Below, one piece after another: positions 10,373-21,901 of a stretch of DNA of 64,000 bases. The translations under genes and the position numbers were made by a program. How positions within the stretch are numbered: the stretch's first letter is position 1; each line of letters opens with the position of its first letter. Source of the stretch: Coprinellus micaceus (Eukaryota > Basidiomycota > Agaricomycetes > Agaricales > Psathyrellaceae); NCBI GenBank assembly GCA_951394405.1, contig OX596339.1:1674001-1738000 (forward strand). The letters are read 5' to 3'. The notes beneath the pieces are model-generated. The model was not told where the DNA came from and ran no database searches. It saw nothing but the letters and a program-made list of their open reading frames with translations.

Positions 10373-12133
10373 TCAATCCTCCATAATCGGACGGTGGTCC
10401 ACAAGAGAGAGCATGCAAGGCGTCTTGAGGAGTTCGTGGACTGTCGGACGAGCTTTCACGTCGCGCTCCCAGCAGGCCTCCATCATTTTCCAAATATCTT
10501 CCGTCAGTCCATAACGGAGATAAGGATCGGTGTTAGGCGCTGGCTTCAACGGACGCTTCCCGTGTAGGACCTCCGTGGAGATGCGGTAGTGGGCCCCAAC
10601 GTAGTGGCACCCACGGGCTAGTTCGTGAAATGGGGATTGCCCTGTAAATACCTAAGGGTGAGATACGTTAGGACCCGAAATATGGAGAAGGGACGGGCAG
10701 GTTGGAAGGGCGGCATACCTCGTAGATCAGGCATCCCAGTGCATACACATCGCTGGCTGCGGTGGGGGCAACAGGCTGTTGAGCTTTGATGAGGCCGAGT
10801 ATCTCAGGAGCGAGCCAAGGAAGTGTCCCTGCCGACGGGCTGGACGTTTGAACGGACATCCAGGTGAGCAATTCCTCATCGTTAAGGCGGGATAAGCCTA
10901 GGTCGGCGAGAACTGCGTGCCCTGTGTCGTCGACCAGGACATTGCAACCTTTGATGTCCCCGTGAACGATATTGTTGGCGTGTAGATATGCCATAGTCCG
11001 TAAGACATCTCGGACCTATGGAATGTGGCCGTCACAATTTGAACCCAGAGGGGTATCTCAGATACGCACCAACAGCCGTCGGTCCACGCCGTCAGGGTTT
11101 GCCTCGAGGTGATCTACGATCGTCCCCGATTGGAGGAACGGGGAAACTAGATGAGTCGTCTCGACACCCTCATTGGCCCGGTAGACGCCTTCAAAGGGCA
11201 ACAAGCCCGGATGGCGGCAGTTGGCCCAAAGAATAGCTTCACGTATAGATATCTTGTGAGGGGGTTTAGCGCCAGGCCCCCGCAACAAAAAAGGCGCTTA
11301 CCTCGGTCATCTGTGGTTGACCTGGGCTGGCGTCCAGTCGGTTCCGACTCCTGTTGCAACCGCGGTACTTCTTGAGGCATACCGGATGCCCTCGGTGGGT
11401 TCCTCGGTAGATGTCGACACTCATGCTCTGAAACATGACACTGCCAACGTCGATATCTTCAACTTGAAGCAAGTAGGCCCTCGGAAGCATGCTGCTCCGC
11501 CTAGCAAGACGTATAAGGGCTTGCATGAACTTCCGCTTTCGACTGGGTTCGAACGACGAGTGAACGTGGAGGATCTATGTCAGTCGGAATTAGGATTGAA
11601 CAATCGGCACGGGGCACGAGCCAAGCACATACCCATTGCAAAGCGTCGATGAGTAACTGGGCCATCCTACCCTTGTAGTGTAGCAGCTTGCGATATGCCT
11701 TCCGTGTTGATAAGATTTCGGAATCCAGGAGCTGGAAAAGGGCGTATGCATCATCGTCAAATTTGTGCGGGTAACCTGCAGCGTCGGCAGCGAGCACTCT
11801 ATCTTCAAGGTCATCCCATGGGGAGCGGCGACCAGACAAGGTCGGCGAATAGACTCTGCCGACAGCGAGTGAAGGGGCCAATTGCGAGGAAAGAGGTTGG
11901 GGGGACCCAGGGTCCGAGGTTTGAGATGACGTAGACGAGTCCGAGGAACAGAAGTGGGAGAGAAGGGAGTTTGGAGACATGAAGCCCGGATGTGATGGAT
12001 GGACGGCGCCCCTTATGTCGATGTGCAGACGCTTCAAGGGTGGGCGGTTGGCTCTTTTCTTCTGCTTCCTGCTGCAGGGGTTCTTGTCTTTCCCTCCGGC
12101 AACAAGGGGAGCGCCTCCATATTGTGGGGACAT
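10373..12133 (-). CDS. TKL-type protein kinase, paralog 1 of a tandem trio
   Basis: The start is the ATG at 12133. A Ser/Pro-rich leader is followed by a conserved ~70-residue module (WDDLEDRV ... YALFQLLDSEILSTRKAY ... GRMAQLLIDALQW), then a linker (FMQALIRLARRSSMLPRAY) and the kinase domain. The catalytic Lys is in PVCLKKYRG, the helix-C Glu in REAILWA, the catalytic loop in HGDIKGCN and the metal-binding motif in LADLGLSR (DLG for DFG). The activation segment ends TLPWLAPEIL, and the C-lobe has WERDVKARPTVHELL. The glycine loop is degenerate: MSVDIYRGTHRG replaces the usual GxGxxG. Several introns are present, for example one after DALQ with donor GTATGT and one after QMTE. Such kinases are expanded in mushroom-forming fungi; the role is unknown. 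Confidence 0.85.
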
Positions 12134-12178
12134 TGTGAGAATGGGATGAACTATCGAAAGGAAGTCCCGGGAGGCTGC

Positions 12179-12185
12179 CTTTATA
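12179..12185 (-). promoter_or_regulatory. TATA box of TKL kinase paralog 1
   Basis: TATAAAG on the minus strand lies about 45-50 nt upstream of the ATG at 12133. Confidence 0.5.
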
Positions 12186-14025
12186 CCAAGTCAGCCTACA
12201 GATTACGACGTTGTGACTAAAAACGGGGGGTCAATCCCATGAAGTAGGGTCAGGCAACAGCTTCGGTGGCCTTCACCGCCTGGACTTCGCACCGCATTGT
12301 ATTGAATCTGGTAGCAGCAGGCTTAACCCCCCCTGACAAGCCTGGTTGATCTGGACAATATTTTTCGTCCTTTTCTTGTCTTTTCGAGCAATTTAATTTG
12401 AAGAGACGAACCTAGTTCCCAGTTGGATATCGTCCATCCCTAGCTCGATCCTCACAAACAGGATGTCCCCCCCCCCCGAACTCCTTCTGGCCATCAAAAT
12501 TTTCAGAGTCGTGGCATCCAAGCGGCGTCGAATCACCTGTGGTGAGTTGAGTTGCGCACATTAGAAGTCGGGAGTAAACGCCATACCGCTATGGCGCCCT
12601 TCACTAGATCCGCAACCAGACAACTGAAGAAGAAGACATAACTACGGGATGCATGCACCCCATATCTGCGAGATCGAAGGGAATTCAATGCCCTAAGTCG
12701 CCGAGCATCCTTCGTCATGGTGGGCCATTTCTTTGCATCAGGGGTCAGGCCTAGGAGCTCCATGTCAGTCGGCGAATTACATTGGCAGAGCGGCGCAACC
12801 CCGTTTCACTCACATGTGGGTCATCTTGTCTTGTACCCTCATTTCAATCGGGTTCTGAGGAGAAAAGTACAGTGAGTGAGGGGTAACCGGCAAAGATCCA
12901 CCATTTGTGAGGCTGTGGATGTCATGAGAAACGTCCGCTTGCACCAAGCACTTGCCAAGTTGGGACCGCATTCCAGTGTCCATAGATCACGCACCTCCCC
13001 GCTTGATAAACGCCACCCCTCTGGTTTATTCTAGTGGCCTGGATCGATGGCTGTGGGCGAGCAAGAGTGGTAAATGCTGCAAAAAAACCCATAAAATATC
13101 TCTGAAAAAAGGGGGAAATGCACGAAAAAGACATATTAAAATTCAGAGGGCACAGGAGAACGTCGGGTGCAGTGCAGACCTCGAATCGGACTAGATTCCC
13201 TGGACGCTTGGACACCTATCCATAAGTTCCGTATCAAGAGGGGTACTTCCTTGCTAAACCCCTGCCTGGGGGGTGCGAACGCTCCTTCCGAATCAGCTAT
13301 ATATCGTGTGTCAACTCACGTCAGCGATAACGTTCTTATCGAATCTTGAGGCCTCGATAGGCGTCTTCACAGCAATGCTCCACTGAGATCCGATAGGCGA
13401 CACCGAAGTAGATTGTCTTCAACGTGTCCTGGATGGGCGTGGCCCGGGCGCGCTTGGCGTCTACACCATTTCAGCAGCCCACACGCGAGGGCGCTCTCGA
13501 AGCATGATCAACGTACGCTGAGGCATAAGTGGGGGTGTGATAGGAGGGTGTATTTTGCCATCGCAAGACGGTCATTCCCTACCACAGTCTTGTTGGCATA
13601 GAAGGAGGTACTTGGGGCGTGGTACCCTCGATCGGCCGAGGTTCGAATTCATATGCGCGATGTCAACCTTTAGATTGACGAGAAATAAGGTTCAATGAAA
13701 GCGGACATACAATAAGAAACGTACCGGTCAGCAGCAGCTTGATACCCAATGCCGCAACGATACCGTCCAGAAGGTCCGCAAATTCCAATCATGAGACGGT
13801 GAGGCGAACCAATTTTAGGGTTGCATCTTCTGGCGAGCCTGTTCGAGGGATGGTTCTCCCGTGTGGGGCTCGGGCGAAACATAGTTTCCCACTCGACATG
13901 TGGCAAGATAGAGTTACCAGCGTCGACCGAGGCCATGCCCCTTCCATCTCGCTCCGAACGCCGACCCGGCCTTCGCAGGAATGCAGGAGTCGTGCGGGGT
14001 GGCATTTGGGGTGACTTTGTTACAG

Positions 14026-14773
14026 CACTAGTGGGTGACTTGCCATAAGATTAAAATATGTTTCCGCATTATCTGGGCCTGTCATCGGAGTTCGAAGTTC
14101 GATTATAATACTCAGCTGAGTAAACCATAAGCGCCGGGGTATCCAACCAGATTAAATCTCGAATAGATGGTTTGGCGCCGTGCCCCAGCCTAGGTTCACC
14201 ACTTGCAGGCACTTGACTCAAGTGTTATTGCTTCTTGGGTAGCCCTACTCCTCGATGAGGGGTCACTCGTGTCATTTCCCTTCGGACCTTCAACCTCAGC
14301 GCTTTGACCGTCGGTGGTCTCCCTTAGAGGGGCCAGTAGCACTGTTGGTTTGGCTATTGGATGGCAGGTGCAGGTGCCCTGATCTCTCAGGGAACATCGT
14401 GAAATACCTTGGTCGCACTTCAGTGTTAATCAGCGAGGTAGGAAAGACCGCCAATGGGCATGGGCGTATGCTCAGGGAGGAGTCGCTGAGGCCGCGCTGA
14501 AGCAACATCGAGACTCACTCTCACGAATGCCGGTCATGGAGGGCTCGTGAGAGGATCTAAGTACAAATAAGGCAGTTCAGGGTTTATTCGAGCGCCTCAG
14601 AATCTATTCGGGGGGTCCTGACCCTCTGAATAGATTCCGTTTTATTCAGACCCTCTCCCATCAAAATTTCAGCGCCCATGTCCCGGCATGTCGGCTTGGG
14701 AGGTCTACAGGCCCCGATTTACTCTGAATCTATTCAGATATATTCAAAAAGTCTTATGGCAAGTCACCCAGTG
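14026..14773. mobile_element. Candidate non-autonomous DNA transposon (MITE-like) with terminal inverted repeats
   Basis: The left end (14032-14050) and the right end (14752-14770) are a perfect 19-nt inverted pair (TGGGTGACTTGCCATAAGA). The match extends outward to CAC if a 3-nt insertion in the left copy is allowed, giving outer ends of about 14026 and 14773. The enclosed ~0.74 kb has no coding potential. I could not find a convincing target-site duplication, so the exact termini and superfamily are open. The element sits in the gene-poor spacer. Confidence 0.55.
14600..14735. repeat. Short repeats of GAATCTATTC inside the TIR element
   Basis: GAATCTATTC occurs at 14600-14609 and 14726-14735. 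Its reverse complement occurs at 14628-14637 and forms an 18-nt-loop hairpin with the first copy. This is subterminal repetition at the right-hand end of the element, as seen in some DNA transposons where such repeats bind transposase. Confidence 0.5.
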
Positions 14774-17284
14774 GACGGGTTCGAGCTTGGTATGACACTT
14801 TGATTACAATCCGCCGGTCAGAGAGTAGGCCCGGTAAAATCGCAGGTCAGTACGGCGGTTGGACATATGAGACGTCCTTGGTATGTGCCTTTCTCGCGCT
14901 GAGTCCGGTGACTCCTGACAACGCTAAGCGCCGTGCTCTTTACCTCTTCCGATCCGTGTCTGCAGCACGAACAGGTTTAGGTAGTCGGTATTCAAAGTCT
15001 TTGGAGGGGACGCCATATGGTCAACCCGGACTTTCCCCAAATGGAGCCTGGCTGAGTCGGGCAGAGCGGTGGAGTCAGGTATAAGTGAGGTAGCTCCAGA
15101 TCCTCCGGCTCGGCGCTTCCTCTGCACCTCCAACAGGAACGCCTTCTGGTTGGTGTTAGTGGGCCGATCAAAGAATGTGAAAGTGCGAACCGGACTTCTG
15201 AGGATGTGGCAAGGAGGTCAGCATACCGGCGCCTCGTTGTGACCTTATCTAAGCTTTCGAGCGTTTCCTTGAGACCAACGTTCCGCAGGACACTGGGAAA
15301 CGAGGACAAGCGTGTGGCACACAGGCTTCTAAATCGGGCTCGCTGGGATTTTGGAGATCATGGGGTGTGGCCAGAGTGTAGTAATCATCGAACCGGCGCA
15401 GCCAGCTCCCCAGGCAACCGCAGCTGCATGAAGCCAGGACCGTGGGAAGAACGTGCGACGTTCAGGCCTAATTCGGAACTCTCCTCCCTTCAGTGAACCT
15501 TCTGCACCTCAAAGCACGCGACTCCGCGAATGTTTCTATAATGCGGACCATTACCCTAGTCAGGTGGCCCCTATGAACTCGTCCCTGACACACTACGTGG
15601 ACGACCTCCCTGAACATCTGAGGACGACTCGGAAATCCCCAATTGACGTCTTCACCCTCCCGCTCGTTGGAGAAAGGCAGAAGCTTCTTGGCGAACCGGC
15701 AAACCTTGACCTTCGCCAAAATTTGACAACCAAGTCGTAGATATTGAGTAGGAAATACTAGTTGTGAGGTGTCAGGATCTACTGATCGCGACACGACCAA
15801 ATCTCCTCCCTCCCTCCCGAGCCTTTGACATAGATATTCTTGGGGCTCACACTGGCCGCCCCTGCAACTGAGGATGACGATATAAGGCCGTTACGCAGCC
15901 CTGGATGGTCGAGGGCCATCTCCGTTTATCGTCATCGGATAGCTCTAGTTCTACAATGCCCTCGCCTATGATCAACCGCATCGTACCACACCAACAGCAC
16001 CGACCGTGCGAAGGCCATGGTCTCTCGACCGAAAATGCACCACTTTCCCCCAATACTAACCTCAAAAACACGCCGCTCTGATCTGAGCACCTCTCCTCCT
16101 TACTACCACACCGCATCCGCCGCGTTCGCTGCTTACAACAAGTTGTACTTATTGATGGCCGGCCCAGACTTTATCCCTTCTCGTGCATGCTCCGGTGCAT
16201 GGGGAGTCACTCCTACTTGCACAAGGGTATTGGAAAGGAGGAGCAGATATTCCCAGGGCCGGACAACCGCCCTGAGATATACGCGGTTGACTGGAGTGGG
16301 TTTTTGTATTCGAGTACCGAAGAGGGAGCCTTCCGAGTCCTCAAAGTTGTGGTCCACTCTTGTTAGCCTCCGACCTCTCTGCGAGGACTGGAGTAGGTGA
16401 CCTGCGTGTAAGGAGCTCATGGACATTATCTTGTGGATGTATATTCTAAACACCCTCTCTCATTACAATACCCTGCCCCTTGATGGGCCATTCGTGAAAA
16501 CCCGAACATCAGTGGTCTCTCGTGAAGCTCGAACGACTGAACCTTGGTGGCCCTCGAGCATCGAGCATCACATCCACCCAGCATGTATAAGAGTACTTCA
16601 GGGTCATAGGTGTGGACTAATTGTTGGGCCACTCCGAGATTCCTTGCCCAAGAAACTCCGAGTCGATGCTTTATTTGTTACTATTTGTCTCCGGCGCTTA
16701 TTTGCCATACCGAAGTGCCGGGGATGATTTATGCAAAACACAAGTCATCTGCTTGAAGGATCACGTCTGGCCACAGATCGAGTCGTGCATTCACGGGGTG
16801 ACTACGAGTTAACCGCGACGTTTGTAAAAAGGATATGAGGGGGAGGCCCCTTCGGTGCCGAAACTTCCGCCAAATCGACGAGCATTGAACATTGGAAATT
16901 CATGAAGGCGATATAAATAGATAAGAAAATAAAAGCGGAGATATGTGCTCGATACATACGATATATATTATTTAGGCGACAGGAGAAAAACCAGTTCCCT
17001 TGTGGTTGTAGACACTAGGCCTCTAGGGCCATAGTAATACCAGTAGATGCATGTCAAGCGTGCTAGCGCGACATGGCTCAAAAATGAAAAGAAAGGAGAG
17101 GGAAGACGTCACAAGTAGACACGTAGTTGAATGACCGAGAGGAAGGGACGGGGAATGAGCAAGTTAGTTGCCATCGAATCAAAGCGTGGGTAGTTGACGC
17201 AGAAACAGGTCGGAGGTACGGTGCGGACGCCTCAGTACATGACGAGCTCGGAGCTTCACTAGACTTGAGGACGCAGTCCCCTTC

Positions 17285-19050
17285 CTAGGAATCCTCCATG
17301 ATGGGACGATGATCCGCGAGGTTCATAAAGCATGGCTTCTGAAGCAGTTGATGAACAGTAGGCCTGGCCTTCACGTCGCGATTCCAACACTCCTCCATTA
17401 CTGCCCAAATATCTTCTGACAGCCCATGCTGGAGGTAAGGGAGGGTATTGGGTGTGGGCTTAGATGGGCGTCTACCGTGCAGCACTTCGGTCGAGATCCG
17501 ATAGTGGGCTGAGACATAATGGTATCCGCGGGATATTTCGTGGAAGGGGGCATTGCCTGTGAAGATCTGAATGAATTATTAGTACCCGTCGATAGCGCAG
17601 CGGGTAACAAACCTGGACGCACTTCGTAGATCAGGCATCCCAGGGCGTATACATCGCTGGCTGGGGTCGGACAGACGGGTTGCTGCGCCCTGATTTGCCC
17701 GAGTATTTCGGGGGCGAGCCAAGGAAGAGTGCCAAGCGATGGACTGGACGTTTGGATTGACATCCAAGTGAGAAGCTCGACGTCACTGAGACGAGAGAGA
17801 CCTAAGTCTGCAAGAACAGCCCGGCCTGTGGCATCCGCGAGCACATTGTCGCCTTTGATGTCGCCGTGGACTATGCTATTGCCGTGGAGGTACGCAACAG
17901 CCCGAACGATGTCGCGGACCTGCGCAAAGTCAGCGTGCGTGATATTGGGACGAACACAGAGAAACGCGTACTAGCAGGCGCCGGTCGACGTCAGGGTTGG
18001 CAACGAGAAAGCTCAAAACAGTCCCAAACTCAAGGAATGGGGAGACCAAGTACACCCTCTCGGGGTCACCGTCCGCCAGGAGGGTCCCTTCGAAAGGGAG
18101 AAGGCCAGGGTGGTCGCAATTTGCCCAAACGATAGCCTCCCTGATGGACATCTGACAGTGGGCGTTGAGTTGTGGCGCAAATTCCATGACAGACGCTACT
18201 CACCTCAGTCATACGATCTAAGTCCTGCCCGTCGAGCGGTTGGCTCCTACTCTGGGTGCAACCCCGATATTTCTTCAGGCAGACCTGACGCTCTCTGTGG
18301 ACCCCCCGGTGGATGTCTACGCTCGTCGTTTGGAACATGACTTCACCAATGGACACGCCCTCGAGAAGATAACTCCTTGGGAGCATCTTCGCACGTCTGG
18401 CAAGCCGAATAAGAGCTTGCATAAGCTTCCGCCGCTTGCCTCCGTCAAGTGACGGGTGGAATCGGAGCATCTTTTGTGGAGTGTGTAAGTGTCGTGATTC
18501 AGTTGAAAACAAATCCAGGACCAACCCATTGAAGCGCGTCGATCAATAACTGGGCCATGAGGCCACGGTATTGCAAAAACCTTCGGTACGTCTTCCGCGT
18601 CGCCAGGATATCGGAGTTGAGTAGGCGAAAGAGGTCGTACGCGAAATCCCCGAACGCATTCTGATTGCCAGAAGCGTCGAGGGCGCACACGCCTGCTTCA
18701 AGGTCGTCCCAGCGCGAGCGTCGACCAGGAACGACTGGGGACTGGATGGAAACTGATGACTGTAATTGAATGGGGGGCAGGACTCCGATTGGGACTTCCC
18801 GTATGAGGGACGGTGTAGAGGAGTCGGAAGAGCAGAACACCGAAAGTAAGGAATCGGGCGACAGCGAACCTGGCTTCGATGGGCGAGGGAACGAACCCGC
18901 GGCAGTGTTCAACCGTTTCAAGGGTGGGCGACTGGCCTTGGTCTTCCGTCCCCTTGATGGCGAGCTACCTGAGCCCATAGTGGAGGCGGGAACATCGAAA
19001 TGTCGAAGAAACGGAGGCATGATGGTGGGGGAAGTTGAGGGGTGTAGCAT
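17285..19050 (-). CDS. TKL-type protein kinase, paralog 2 of a tandem trio
   Basis: It has the same order as paralog 1: a Ser/Pro-rich leader with RPPLKRLNTAAGS, then a conserved module (RWDDLEAGVCALDASGNQ ... YDLFRLLNSDILATRKTY ... GLMAQLLIDALQW), then the kinase. Key residues are Lys in QVCLKKYRG, Glu in REAIVWANC, HGDIKGDN, LADLGLSRL and TLPWLAPEIL. The glycine loop is degenerate (TTSVDIHRGVHRE, no GxGxxG). The C-terminus is close to paralog 1, ending DHRPIMEDS against DHRPIMED. Introns follow the same plan as paralog 1 (one after DALQ, one after RMTE). Start choice: the ATG at 19050 is first in frame; MPPFLRHFD ten residues in is an alternative. Confidence 0.85.
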
Positions 19051-20108
19051 AGGGGCTCCCCGGAACGCTGATTATGTACCAGGCTTTGTGTGCGGCGGGG
19101 GTGTGAACAACTAAATGTTCGTCCAGAGCTTCATGGAACCTGAAGCAGGCATCGCCAGGGAGCGCCTCGCCTGCGCCTGCACGAAGGCGCGTTGCGTCAA
19201 GTCCGTTAAGGCAATTCGAAAGAGTTTAGTGCTGACCTGGACAAATTTCTTTTCCGTGGACCCAGACGTTGAGGACCCAACAAGAAGGGGAAGGTGTGAA
19301 TACACCCCACACGTTGTTTTCTCGTTGCTTTCGCCCGAGGCAGTGGCGATCGCCAAGTCATACCTTGAGTACCTGGCTGCCATTGAAATCGTCAAAGCCA
19401 GCTAATCGCGAATGCGATTGTGGTTCAGCATGCAAGGGATTGAATGACGCAGATCAGGAGACTTACTTCATCTAGGAAGCTTAAATCCTGGGGCCTTCGG
19501 GTACGTCCTGCCCGAATTCGCGTAGCCGGTGAATAGTCCTTCTATTGTACGACGCGAGTCTTAGGGACGCTCCGGTTGTGCAACCCCCGGTCCCGTGCAG
19601 AGTTGCTGACCTCGGCAGCATGTTGAGGGGTCTGACAGAATGGGGGTAATAAGCGCGACAACCCTCTTACTCGGTAAGTGGCCGTTCGCTAGCACCCCCG
19701 TTCCTGAGTTGACGGGAAGTCGCATGCAAGGAACCTGGATGTGAAAGAGGACAGGATGACGTGAGGTTGTGGTAAGTGGGAGAAGAAGGATGTTGTGGAC
19801 TTACCATCTTGGGACGCGGTGTAAACGGCCAACAGGTCACGTACTTACCCTGTCTCCCGTGGGTGACGCCACTGACCGAGGGCCAATTCCAGACAGACCC
19901 GAACTAAACGAGACGTGAAAAGAGGGTCGACATGAGGGCAGGATGGCACGCGGTGGGGAGCCAGGTAGTGGGACCGATGAAGGAAACGAAGCAGAAAGAA
20001 AAGATAGATATGTATAAGAAAAGGATACATTAGATATATCGGAGGGGAATGATGGATGGAACGGGAGGAAGTAATTGGAAGAAGCAGGGTGCACCAATCT
20101 AGTGGGTA
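19051..20108. other. Spacer between kinase paralogs 2 and 3
   Basis: This ~1.06 kb includes the upstream region of paralog 2 and the AT-rich 3' flank of paralog 3 (about 19980-20050). A 96-codon plus-strand frame at 19115-19405 has no recognisable motif, and I do not call it a gene. Confidence 0.4.
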
Positions 20109-21901
20109 TTAATCCTCGAGGATACCTGGACGGCTATCCACCAGCTTTGTCAGAAAGGGCCACTGCTGAAGGAGTTGGTTGGCGGTCGGCCGAATCCTCG
20201 CTTCGAAATTCCAGCAGCTTTCCATCATCGACCAGATGTCTTCGGTCAACCCAAACCTTAGATAAGGGGCGCTGCCAGAGGGAGGCTTCGATGGGTGTCT
20301 CCCATACACCCCCACATGTGTGACCATCTGATGTGCAGCAGCAGCATAGCGGAGTCCGCGAATTATCTCCCCAAACGGGGCGAGACCGGTGAAGACCTGT
20401 GGGGGTTTGGTGAGGAAACAAGTTCACAGCAAGTGTTACAGAGAAGAGGGGTGCGATAGTACTCACCTCGTAGGTAAAACAACCCAAAGCGTACACATCG
20501 CTCGCGGTAGTGGGGGCGGTGATGGTTTGGTGAGCCCGTAAGAGTTCTGGGGCGAGGAATGGAAGGGTCCCCGCAGACAAGCTGGTCGTTTGAATCGAAG
20601 TCCAGGTGAGCAGATCGCCGTCGCTAAGACGGGACTGGCCCAAGTCCGCCAGGACAGCTCGACCCGATTGGTCGACAAGGACGTTGCATCCCTTGATATC
20701 GCCGTGCACAACATTGCTTTCATGGAGGAAAGCGACGGCACCGAAGACGTCCTGAATCTGCGTAGAGGACATAAGCTCCTCGAGGTTAATCAACGAGTCA
20801 GGTGGCGAAGCGTACCAGCAACCGGCGGTCAACATCTGGATATGAATGGAGGAACTTCGGGACGGTTCCGTACTCGAGGAACGGGGAAATAAGGTATGTC
20901 GATTCGGAAGAGGGTCCAACTTGGAGGACGCCTTCAAACGGTATGATTCCCGCGTGGTGGTGGTTGAACCAAAGAATGGCTTCCTTAATCCACATCTGGT
21001 AATTTAGAACGTTAACCAGGCTTAAACAACCATTAAACAGATTGCACACCTCGGTGATCTCGCCCCGGTTCCTTTCGTTGACGGTGCGATATTTCTTGAG
21101 GCACACCACACGTCCCTGATGAGTACCGCGGTAGATATCGACACCTGAACTTTGGTAGACAACTTCCCCAATTCCAACATCCCGCATACGATAAACCTCG
21201 GGAAACATCCGATTCCTCTGTGCCAGGCGAAGAAGCGCCTTCAAGAACTTTCTCCTCTGAGAGCCAGCCAATGACGGATGGAACTGCAGAATCTGATTCA
21301 AGCGTGGAATTAGACTTATGTTCTTAATGATATGAGGCGGAGCACACACCCATTGAAGAGCGCTGACCAGCAACTGGGCCCGTTGCCCGGTATACTGGAG
21401 GAAACGTCTGTAGGGTCTGCGCGTGGCCAGGATGTCGGAGTCCAGGAGGAGGAACAATTGCCGCCCAGCTTCGGTAAAGGCATGGGGATACCCCGACTCC
21501 TTGATAGTGCGTACGCGGACCTCCAGTTCATCCCATCGCGACACGGGACTCGTGGTGGGGGATTCGGGGACCGGGGTAGTGGCAATCGGCTGAGAAGTTG
21601 ACACATTCGTTGGCGGGGGATTCCATGGGGTTGAAGGTGGATGTGACGGGGAACAGAAATGGTGAAGGACAGAGTTCGGTGACAACGAACCGGATCGTGG
21701 CGGGTGTGCTTCAAGGTCCGTCTTCAGGTACGATAAGGGTTGCTTTTTCTTTCCTCTCTTCCTAGAACTCCGCCTACTGAAGGGACGGTCCCCCGACGAG
21801 CTTTCACTACTGCTTGACTGAGAAAGGAAGTCGTGGTCACTGGAGGATGCAAGGGATATCGAAGAAGACGAATGGCGAGCGTAGAGGTTAGTGCGTTGCA
21901 T
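20109..21901 (-). CDS. TKL-type protein kinase, paralog 3 of a tandem trio
   Basis: I chose the ATG at 21901 (MQRTNLYARHSSSSISLASS). The frame stays open to an ATG at 22012, but a good GTAAGT donor lies in that stretch, suggesting a 5' UTR intron. A Ser-rich, basic leader (SRRSSRKRGKKK) precedes the shared module (RWDELEVRV ... RQLFLLLDSDILATRRPY ... GQRAQLLVSALQW). The kinase has Lys in VVCLKKYRT, Glu in KEAILWFNH, HGDIKGCN, LADLGQSRL and TLPFLAPELL. The glycine loop is again weak (SSGVDIYRGTHQG). Paralogs 1 and 2 resemble each other more than either resembles this copy. The basic cluster could be a nuclear localisation signal. Confidence 0.84.

Larger units (their letters stand above)
12134..17284. 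other. 5.1 kb gene-poor spacer between kinase paralogs 1 and 2
   Basis: No protein family could be recognised on either strand. Open frames are about 130 codons or less and lack recognisable splice continuity. The spacer contains an inverted-repeat element (14026-14773), short mirror copies of GAATCTATTC, and AT-rich DNA near 16900-17000 downstream of paralog 2. It may hold decayed mobile elements or pseudogenes, but none can be demonstrated by eye. Confidence 0.5.

Noticed and set aside
13580..13660. tRNA-like stretch with GAGGTTCGAATTC (B-box-like)
   Set aside because: No matching acceptor stem, D arm or anticodon stem could be folded around it.
14032..14770. Assigning the inverted-repeat element to a named superfamily (hAT, CACTA, KDZ)
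   Set aside because: The termini do not clearly match one known family from memory and no target-site duplication is convincing, so I left it unclassified.
19115..19405. 96-codon plus-strand frame between kinase paralogs 2 and 3
   Set aside because: No motif or splice continuation; it lies in the presumed upstream region of paralog 2.
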